This document shows positions 56,644 to 64,000 of a stretch of DNA of 64,000 nt, in pieces. Source of the DNA: Chrysoporthe austroafricana (taxonomy: Eukaryota; Ascomycota; Sordariomycetes; Diaporthales; Cryphonectriaceae); the NCBI GenBank assembly GCA_001051155.2, contig JYIP02000006.1, positions 3,782,001 to 3,846,000 of the forward strand. Reading direction: 5' to 3'. The notes below the pieces were generated by a model. The model was not told where the DNA came from. It saw nothing but the letters and a program-made list of their open reading frames with translations, and searched no databases. The translations under genes and the position numbers were made by a program. Every line of letters starts with the position of its first letter. Within the stretch, counting starts at the first letter, position 1.

Positions 56644-57787
56644 GAATACTTGAGAGAAAATGCTTTATGGATCTTCACCATATCAAGACGGCAGAGAACA
56701 TTGATGCGAGAAGTTGACGGTCTACATCGTGGAAGAATGGCGTTGGAAGGATAAATTTGACAGGCGATAGCGAGGCAACGGGATTATGAGGCACTGAATG
56801 TAGTAGGTGTGATCCCCCTTGGTTAACACATTGAACTATGCTTCGGTTGATTCTTGTCATGGGCTACAGATAGAACAGCATACCCCCGGTATTGAAGCGA
56901 ATTTCGGAACAGATGACTTCATTCTTGTCTTGAGTAGTGATCTTGCGCTTGCACTATATGTTCAGTCCTCGCACCCCATCTTGCCCTGGATCTCGGCCTG
57001 GCTCTCGTGCGAAAGAATGCGGTATCCACAGCCCCCATAGACGGATCTTGGCGGGCACTGGCGGGCCATGAAGCACCGTCTTACACAGTGGGTAGTACAC
57101 GATATAGACTTACTTTAGCCTGGTGGGTCTCCCAGCCCACTCATTTGGGGCGATACCAGTCACCAGTGAAGCTGGTCGAGAGCATCACACAGGCTGACTG
57201 TGAAGCGTCACAAGGGCTGGCCGTGAAGCACCATGCGGCAGCACGCCTCCCAGGATACGATGAGACTTGGTCTTGTACTACGCGAAACACCTGCTGAGCC
57301 TCAATGCCGCAGTGCCGCAGTGCCGCAGCGGCAGTGCGGCCATCTATCAGCCTCGAGCCCGGTGCCGGCGGATCTCAAATGGGAGCACAGGAGGATTGAT
57401 CTAAGCGCTTAGCGAACGACAGACCAATACCTTAACGGGAGCCTGATGCTACGTATAACATCATCTCGACAGGGATTCGGATCCTCCACGCGCCAGACTG
57501 AGAGTCCATAGCCAGCATATCACCCTTATTTTAATCAAATTCTATCTGCAGGGGCAACGAGGGGCTTTTGAAGCTGAAAAGACATCCTACATAGGCTGAA
57601 ACCCATGCAGGCCAGGGCCGCTTCCTCGTGGAGCCGCATAGGTTCGTGTTGATGTGACCTGGAGGATGTTTTTCTCTGCATTTTTCCCCTTCGGCGTCCC
57701 ATCTTGAGTCTCCATCTGGCCTCCTTTTTTCCCTCTTACGTCCGTCCGCCGTGATTGCTATCATTGCTGGAAGGCGGAGCCTGCGAC
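56644..57787. other. intergenic region after CSE1
   Basis: No gene is recognised. A short GCCGCAGT triplication occurs at about 57306-57330. The right end should contain the promoter of the kelch protein gene. Confidence 0.5.
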
Positions 57788-59657
57788 ATGGAGTGGCTTC
57801 TCGTGCTATGTGCCGGCTTGAGTGTAGCTCTTGCGAAAGAGAGGCCGTCCTCGCTGAGCTCTCGACAGACCGACGGCGCCGTATCAAGCACATACTTCCT
57901 CAGGCGGGGGTATCACTCATGTAGGCCTACCACCCGACCTGTCGATATGCATCCCTCCCCGCTGACCAGTCCTTGCAGCCGCCGTGCTAGGCAGCAAGGT
58001 CTACATAGACGGCGGTACGTTTTCGTACTCGAGCAGCGACGGCGTGCAATATCAGTACTCAGACACGCTGCTGTACATCGACATCAGCAATGACTTCACC
58101 CCGAGCTCGGCCTCCATCCTGTCCATGTCGAAGCCATCGGGCGCGCCGAACCTCGTCTACGGCGGATCATGGGTCAACGACGGGCTCATGTACACTGGCT
58201 TCGCGGGCCGGTATCCCCCGGTCGGCGACGAGGCCTGGCAGGACTCCGGGCTCTGGTCCTTTGAGCCTACCGGCGACGGGTCGACGGGCACGTGGACGAA
58301 CCTGAACAGCACCGCGGCGTCGTACTTCACCGAGTCGCGGCCGTTCCTCGGCTCCGTCGCGAGCGGCAATGGCACGGGGTTCTTCCTCGGCGGCAACAGA
58401 GACTACAGCGAGAACGAGACCTACGTCCCCATCAGCGGGCTGGTGAGCTACGACTTCGGCACCAACACCGTCACCAACACGAGCGTGACGGGGATCTCGA
58501 TGGACGGCTGGGCGAGCTACGGGCAGATGCACTACGTGCCCAACTTCGGGCCCGCGGGCGTCGTCATCTCCGCGGGCGGCTTCCGCGACGACCCGGCCGA
58601 CGAGTACATGGAGAGCATGTCGACGATCCAGATCCTCGACCCCGCGACCGGCACCTGGTACGAGCAGGCCACGACGGGCGACGCGCCGCAGACGCGCAAG
58701 GAGTACTGCATGACGGGCGCCGCCAGCTCGAACGAGACGTACGAGATCGTCGTCTACGCCGGGTGGAACGGCACCCTGGGCGACGACGCGATCCCCTGGG
58801 ACGACCTGTACATACTGTCGCTGCCGTCGTTCCACTGGTTCCAGGCCTCCTACGACGCCCTCCACCCGCGCCACGGCCTGACGTGCGAGCACATCGGCGG
58901 CGGCCAGGTCCTGGCCATCGGCGGGGTGGACACCACGCAGCTGTACAGCCCGGACTACTACCTGGGGCCCTACCGGACCGAGGACACGCACCCGCAGGGC
59001 CTCGCCGTGTTCGACATGAACAGCATGAGCTGGACGGACGCGTTTGACAGCAACAAGACCGTGTACGACCAGTCCAGCACCATCCAGGCCTACTACGCCG
59101 GCAACAGCCGCACAGCGGACTTCACGAACGCCGCGCTCGAGCAGGTGTTCAGCGTGCAGAACTTCACTGCGGCCGCGACCGCGACGTCCAGCGGGGACAG
59201 CAGCAGCAGCGCCGGGGCGTCGTCATCGGCCACCGCCACGAGCGGGAGTAGCTCCACGGCGAGCAGCTCGTCGTCTTCCTCGGCCGGCGCCATCGCCGGC
59301 GGTGTCGTTGGAGGCATAGCCGCCGCGGCGATCGTCGTCGCCACCGCGTTCTACTTCCTCCGCAGGAAGGGCAGGAGGAGCGGCGGCAGAAAGGAGCCGG
59401 ACGAGTCGATCCCGTCGTCCAGCTCCCCGGGCGGCGCCTATGCCAGCCAGGCGTCCAAGGCGCCGTATTACGAGATGGTGGGCCAGAACACGGAGTATCA
59501 GAGGTCAGAGATGCCGGACTACAGGACGTCGCCCGGCGGGTCGCATGCAGAAATGGCTGGCCAGCATGTGACACCGGTCTACTATAGAGGAGAGATGCCA
59601 GGCGATGGGCTCGCCGCGGAGGCGGACTCCGGCACACACAGGGTAGAGTTGCCGTGA
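57788..59657 (+). CDS. kelch-type beta-propeller membrane protein with signal peptide and one C-terminal transmembrane segment
   Basis: Two exons (57788-57920, 57979-59657; 58-nt intron) give 603 aa. A signal peptide is evident (MEWLLVLCAGLSVALA). The ectodomain has kelch-like blades (SSAVLGSKVYIDGG; GPAGVVISAGG; YEIVVYAGWNG; GGGQVLAIGGVD) and many N-glycosylation sequons. A Ser/Ala/Thr-rich stalk precedes a transmembrane segment at about 478-502 (GAIAGGVVGGIAAAAIVVAT) with a basic stop-transfer (RRKGRRSGGRK). A ~90-residue cytosolic tail containing Tyr/Pro motifs ends the protein. Such proteins are common in filamentous fungi; their function is mostly unknown, with cell-surface sensing or polarity roles proposed by analogy with other kelch proteins. 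Confidence 0.88.
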
Positions 59658-60172
59658 TGACGGTCTGGTGTGAGGGTCATTGGACTTAGACGGCGAACCT
59701 GTAGAGAAGAGATAGAAATACCCTTGAAATCTATACATAGAATAATGTGTCAAATGCATAGAAGCGTTTAATCCACCACGCCCCCTGGGCGCCGAGCAGC
59801 CACTGCCACGTTGAGACGACCCGTACGCATATGGCCTTGTTGAATCTCTTGCGTATCCCAAATTGTACGTGTGGTATCCCTTCTAGCCGTACCAAACTTT
59901 GGAGAAAACAGGTTCTACCGAAAACCGCGTCGTCCTCCCAGACGCCGAGCCAATATTGTTGAAGCCATCCCATGCACCTCTACCTGGTCTATGTTGAAGG
60001 ACGCATGCCTGCCCAACGCCATGTTAAATGCGTTGCCCATTGATGCCCATGCAACGTCGTGCCAGAATGCCAACCAGACAGCCCAACCTCTCGTGAACTC
60101 CGGAGCCAATGCATGTTGAAAATCGTCGTCACCCGTTATACACCCTTCACCACCTGCCACGAAGCACGTCGC
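59658..60172. other. spacer between convergent kelch and CAF16 genes
   Basis: Nothing coding is seen. Presumed 3' untranslated regions of both genes. Confidence 0.5.
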
Positions 60173-61030
60173 CTACTTCTGGCCGTCCCGGCTCTCGAGC
60201 CCATACCCGCCCAGCTGCGTGCCGCCCATGCCGTACGTCCTCCCCTCCGGGCCCCGCTGGTTCTGGCTCCGCGGGCCCCTGTCCTTCAGGTCGCTCCTCA
60301 GCCACCCCAGCACGACCTCCCCGAGCCGCGAGTTGCCCGTGGCCTCCCCCTCGAGGCGCGCCAGGAACTCGTCCGTGGGGCCCCACTCGCGCACCGTGCC
60401 CATGTGCATGTGGACGAGGTGCGTCGGCCAGCCGGCGAGGTTGTCGAGGATGTGGGTGGCGTAGACGATGGTGCAGTCGCGCGCCTCGGTCTCGCGCTTG
60501 AGCCAGCCGAGGAACTCGGCGCGGGACAGCACGTCGAGGTCGACGGTGATCTCGTCGAGCAGCAGGACGGTCCACGGCCGCACGAGGCCCATGGCGAGCT
60601 GCACGCGACGGCGCTCGCCGTCGCTGACGGCCGACATGCGCCACGCCGTGTCGATGTCCAGCACGTGCACGAGCTCATCGCGCCGCGCCGGGTACGCGTC
60701 GCCGCCCACGGACCGCAGCAGCTCCACGACGCCGATGTCCGTGCGCACAATGGGGTTCAGCACCCACTCCAGCCCGAGGTACGTGACGCCCTCCAGGCCG
60801 TCCTTGAACGGGTCCACGCCGGAGATGGCGATGGCCCCCGACGGCGCGAGCCGCTTGCCGGCCAGCAGGCGCAGCAGCGTCGTCTTGCCCGCGCCATTGG
60901 CCCCGATGAGCAGCGTGCGAGACCGCGGCGGCAGGGAGAGGGAGATGTTTGTGACGCCAAGGGAGGAGTCGGCGAACGAGTAGGTGAGGTTCTTCACCTC
61001 TATGGTCGGGGGCGCTGGCGGGGTGGCCAT
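60173..61030 (-). CDS. CAF16: soluble ABC ATPase CAF16 (CCR4-NOT associated)
   Basis: One exon gives 285 aa, the family's usual length. There is one nucleotide-binding domain and no membrane part: Walker A GANGAGKT at 43-50, signature VSDGERRRVQ at 135-144, Walker B VLLLDE at 155-160, and H-loop YATHI. The WVLNPIVRTDIGVVELL segment is typical of CAF16. In yeast it binds the CCR4-NOT complex and affects transcription by a poorly known mechanism. The ATG at 61030 is chosen because the only earlier in-frame initiator would be a GTG. The Gly/Arg-rich C-terminus (GMGGTQLGGYG) is conserved in fungal members. Confidence 0.93.
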   Translation of the reverse strand: MATPPAPPTIEVKNLTYSFADSSLGVTNISLSLPPRSRTLLIGANGAGKTTLLRLLAGKRLAPSGAIAISGVDPFKDGLEGVTYLGLEWVLNPIVRTDIGVVELLRSVGGDAYPARRDELVHVLDIDTAWRMSAVSDGERRRVQLAMGLVRPWTVLLLDEITVDLDVLSRAEFLGWLKRETEARDCTIVYATHILDNLAGWPTHLVHMHMGTVREWGPTDEFLARLEGEATGNSRLGEVVLGWLRSDLKDRGPRSQNQRGPEGRTYGMGGTQLGGYGLESRDGQK

Positions 61031-62022
61031 CTCGGAGGTGGTTGGTGAGAGGAACCTGACGCCAGGTCCTCCTGTGGTGGTTGAATGGGCGAAAAGAGCT
61101 TGCACGCAGGCCTCTGAGGACTCAAGCGAGTCGACCAGTCGAGGCGTGCAATTTTAAGTGTGAGAGTTGTCGATGGCGCTGAGGCCTTGTATGCACGGTA
61201 TACTATACTTCGACGGTGGATATCGTACACCCAGGGGAGACGGAGGGCCTGAGGAGTATGGCCTTCTCGGACAGATAAGTCTGTACCCTTAATTTACCGA
61301 GATAGACGTGAAGAGTCGATTGCGTGCTCATTTGTGCCCATTTGCGCAGAGCCATCACCCGCGACATCTGATGCCACCGAAAATCGGCGAATGCGGTGGG
61401 TTAGGGTTGAGAAGCCGACCCGCACCCCCCCCCCCAAAAAAAAGAGAAGAAAAAAGCTACTCCTGTTTCCGTTTTCATCGCGCCTGTTATCAAACTACGA
61501 GCCATATGGCAAGGGAAATATTGAGACCACCCGCCGTCAAGTCACCCTATCACACTCGGAATGGATAGTAAACAATGTACCATTAGCTGTATTCTTACAC
61601 GAGCGCTCATGGAAAAAAAATTTCCCGCTCTCCGTCCTGGAATAATAATAATGGCAAGAGAACTCGCTCCGTCGAGTTCGTCCGTCTGACCAACCCCATC
61701 CGGTATGGTAAACCTGACATGCCACAGCCGATGATCCTGAAGACAATACTCCCAATGGTCTTGCGGGGGAGTATGACACCTGTATAAACGCCAGTCGACA
61801 TGCACACCAGCCAAATGCTCCCATCTGCACAACCGAAGACAAGCAACCGATAGAAGGAAAATCCCAATGCTCCGGATGAAGCCAAAATTGGCATGCACCC
61901 CTCCCCCCAACGCCGACCACTGTCCTGCCATTTGCCGTTACAGACCGTCCGAGGACCGCTTCCCGCTTCCGAGGAGTCGTGGCGTCGAGGATTCGTGATG
62001 CTCCGGCTGTCGCATGGACACC
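61031..62022. other. intergenic region between CAF16 and the CYK3-type gene
   Basis: No gene is recognised. A C-tract followed by an A-tract (about C11A9) lies at 61426-61445. The left part is the presumed CAF16 promoter; the right part is the 3' flank of the CYK3-type gene. Confidence 0.5.
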
Positions 62023-64000
62023 TCAGCCCTCGCAATGCCACTCGGCAAAAACGCACCACTTCGCGATGCGATCTGCAAGCACCAGACCCCTCCACACGCC
62101 ACGCTCAGAGCACTTGATGATCGTCTCCCACGTGCCCCCGTCGCTGACCTCGTCCTCACCGCCGCCCATGCTCCTCGCGGAACTACCTATCCCAACTCCA
62201 CGGCCTCGATCCTCCTTCCTCATAAGCCGCAGGATCTTGCCGCCGGGCGTCTGGATCGCCAGCTTCGCAGGCTTCTTGCCCCCGCCGCTTGTGTTGCTGT
62301 ACGAGCTCGGGTTGGAAGACGCCGACATGCTCAAAGCTGATGCCGGTCGGATGAACGGGATGGGACTAGCATTGCCCGGGTTTGATGAGGGCGTCATGGC
62401 AGAGCCCTCTGGCGCGGACGAAGGGTGCTGCCGAACGGCGAAAACGAAGGTATTATTGAGCGCGAGGCGCTGGCACTGCGGCTGCGCAACGTAGATGTCG
62501 TGGCGCTGTGCGTGTGGCGTGGGGTGCCGCGTAACGAACTCGTATGCCGGGTTTTCGCCTGTGTGGATGATGGGGATCGCGAAGGCCATTGGATGCGGAA
62601 TGTCCTTGATGCTGTGCATGAGGCCGCGCTTGCCGGCGTAGACTTTGAGCGTACCGTGACCTTCGTCGCCGGGGAGGAGAGCCTTGACGGTGTACCGCTT
62701 CACGCCGCCGAACCATTCGCATTGGGCGAGTGCACGCTTCTTCATCACGTCGCCGCTCTCGTAAAAGTCGCCATCTGAGTCCCGCCTAAGGGCGCGAGTC
62801 TCCACTTCTGCAGCTATTTCGACGTCGGCTGGCACGTTGAATGTGATATGTACCATCTCGAGGTCTTCGATCCGGGTGAGAGAAGTGTTGTAATCAACCA
62901 TCTGCAGGTCGTTGATAAAGTAAGGCGGGCAGGCGCACGGAAGATTCAGCAGTATCTCGTGAGCGACAGGAGGGCAAAGGTGCTGCTGTTCGTGGTCCTC
63001 CGGCATATGCGTCCAGCAGAGTTCCGACGGACGTGTGAGAAAGTACCAGAAATCGGCAGAACCACTGCCAACACTAGAATACAGAACACGCTTGGGATTC
63101 GAGGGACTCGCAAGACAACAGTCCATCATGCGCCATTCCCCATCGACCAGGACAGCATTCCACCAGTGATTCGGTCGTGGCAGCATGTTGGTCTCCGGTA
63201 TCTCTCCAGGCGTCTTGAGATAACCTCGAACGACCTCGCAGTCAAGGCCGACGGCACCACACATCTCCATGACCAGAACAGCATACTCCTGCGCACAAGC
63301 CCGCTTTTGTTGTATGACCCGACGGGTGTCAACTTCATCACTCCCCTCAAAGTCTTCCTCCCAGCAGATGATTTCTGCCACCCAGGTGAAAATGGCTCGG
63401 AGTCGCTGAACGTCGCTGCGGTACGGCCTACAGACGTATGTTGTTGCCAGAGTAACGGCGGTCGTCATAGGCGGGAGACTCTTGATGAAGCGAGAATTCT
63501 TGTCGACGTTCATAAAGTTGATAACCTGGTAGTCCGTTGGGTTGTGGATCGGCTCGCCATCTCCGCCTTCATCGCCCTCAATGCTACCGTAGAGCTCGTC
63601 AACCGGGTCGAGGGCGGGATAGTCTAGCATCAGACACCTGTCCCTCCGCTCGTTCCTCTCGTTACGGCTTAGGGTGTTCGATCGATTCACATCTCGGCGG
63701 ACTTGAACCCAGTCAGTACCAGAAGCCAGGCCCATCTCTCGCGCGGCAAAAGCCGCAGGGCCAGGAAAGCCAGTCCCTGTCGATGAGATGGCACCCATCC
63801 CCATCCCGCTCCCCATCGTCGGAGGCATGGGCGATGACTGCAGAGACTGCATCGAGCCGCCACCACTCGTCGCAATACTACCTCGGCCATTTGCAACGCC
63901 CGTCTTAGCCGTGTCCATGAGTTTCTTGAAGAAGTTCCTCTTCCTCGGCGTGGGCGGGGCAAGCCCTCCCAGGTTACCCATCGGGTCATCGATAAAGCCG
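62023..64000 (-). CDS. CYK3: CYK3-type transglutaminase-like cytokinesis protein, C-terminal part (5' end outside window)
   Basis: The frame is open from the window edge, giving at least 658 residues to the stop at 62023-62025. In yeasts CYK3 links the contractile ring to septum synthesis. After a disordered Gly/Met/Ser-rich stretch comes the transglutaminase-like core: LRAIFTWVAEIICWEED, then VIQQKRACAQEYAVLV (candidate catalytic Cys near 63296), HWWNAVLVDGEWRMMDCC (candidate His and Asp), and DFWYFLTRPSELCWTHMPED. The C-terminal fungal domain follows (VKRYTVKALLPGDEGHG; GLMHSIKDIPHPMAFAIPI). All three triad positions look filled, whereas the yeast protein is described as catalytically dead. 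The expected SH3 domain would lie upstream, outside the window. Confidence 0.9.
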   Translation of the reverse strand, partial: GFIDDPMGNLGGLAPPTPRKRNFFKKLMDTAKTGVANGRGSIATSGGGSMQSLQSSPMPPTMGSGMGMGAISSTGTGFPGPAAFAAREMGLASGTDWVQVRRDVNRSNTLSRNERNERRDRCLMLDYPALDPVDELYGSIEGDEGGDGEPIHNPTDYQVINFMNVDKNSRFIKSLPPMTTAVTLATTYVCRPYRSDVQRLRAIFTWVAEIICWEEDFEGSDEVDTRRVIQQKRACAQEYAVLVMEMCGAVGLDCEVVRGYLKTPGEIPETNMLPRPNHWWNAVLVDGEWRMMDCCLASPSNPKRVLYSSVGSGSADFWYFLTRPSELCWTHMPEDHEQQHLCPPVAHEILLNLPCACPPYFINDLQMVDYNTSLTRIEDLEMVHITFNVPADVEIAAEVETRALRRDSDGDFYESGDVMKKRALAQCEWFGGVKRYTVKALLPGDEGHGTLKVYAGKRGLMHSIKDIPHPMAFAIPIIHTGENPAYEFVTRHPTPHAQRHDIYVAQPQCQRLALNNTFVFAVRQHPSSAPEGSAMTPSSNPGNASPIPFIRPASALSMSASSNPSSYSNTSGGGKKPAKLAIQTPGGKILRLMRKEDRGRGVGIGSSARSMGGGEDEVSDGGTWETIIKCSERGVWRGLVLADRIAKWCVFAEWHCEG

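Noticed and set aside
58167..59047. Minus- and plus-strand frames of 274 and 251 residues
   Set aside because: Shadows of the GC-biased kelch protein gene.
60059..61048. 329-residue plus-strand frame
   Set aside because: Shadow of CAF16, which carries Walker A, signature and Walker B motifs on the other strand.

Overview
This window is nuclear DNA of a filamentous ascomycete (Pezizomycotina, most likely Sordariomycetes). The evidence is short introns of about 46-85 nt with GT...AG ends and CTRAY-type branch sites, GC-rich coding DNA, CA-rich 5' leaders, an intron-bearing tRNA, and clear fungal orthologues (VPS1, CSE1, GID7, TSC2, mis6, CYK3, CAF16). There is no operon structure; each gene has its own promoter. 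Exon joins were worked out by hand from splice sites and reading phase, and they close in frame for every multi-exon gene. The exceptions are the first exon of mis6, which is provisional, and the first intron of VPS1, which has alternatives.

Layout. 1-0.8 kb: 3' end of MSS1/MnmE, the mitochondrial tRNA-modification GTPase. 1.26-1.5 kb (-): a small, probably highly expressed protein made of three 20-residue repeats. 5.1-6.2 kb (-): a GH18 endo-beta-N-acetylglucosaminidase without a signal peptide. About 6.6-13.9 kb is an AT-richer, accessory-looking stretch. It holds tRNA-Gln, an FHA-kinase-APSES/KilA-N-like fusion, an orphan gene, a decayed coding patch and a degenerate minisatellite. 14.9-16.9 kb (-): a PH-domain protein. 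17-24 kb: about 7 kb with no convincing gene. 24.0-25.7 kb (-): a short NDR/COT1-type kinase.

27.3-29.8 kb (+): the GID/CTLH ubiquitin-ligase subunit GID7/WDR26. 31.2-33.8 kb (+): the dynamin-like VPS1. 36.3-37.5 kb (-): alpha-methylacyl-CoA racemase. 38.1-40.5 kb (-): the kinetochore protein Mis6/CENP-I. 43.2-44.9 kb (+): a GNAT protein fused to only the C-terminal half of a GH3 module, which looks like a 5'-truncated NGS1-type GlcNAc sensor. 47.0-52.0 kb (-): tuberin/TSC2. 53.5-56.6 kb (+): the exportin CSE1, divergent from TSC2. 57.8-59.7 kb (+): a kelch-type membrane protein. 60.2-61.0 kb (-): the ABC ATPase CAF16. 62.0-64.0 kb (-): the C-terminal part of a CYK3-type transglutaminase-like cytokinesis protein.

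Most genes are housekeeping genes with unrelated roles. The novelty sits in the accessory material: the three-domain kinase fusion, the repeat miniprotein, the truncated GH3-GNAT gene, the short NDR paralogue, and intergenic DNA rich in GTAC palindromes and poly-C tracts. Nothing resembles a CRISPR array, a biosynthetic cluster or an intact transposon.
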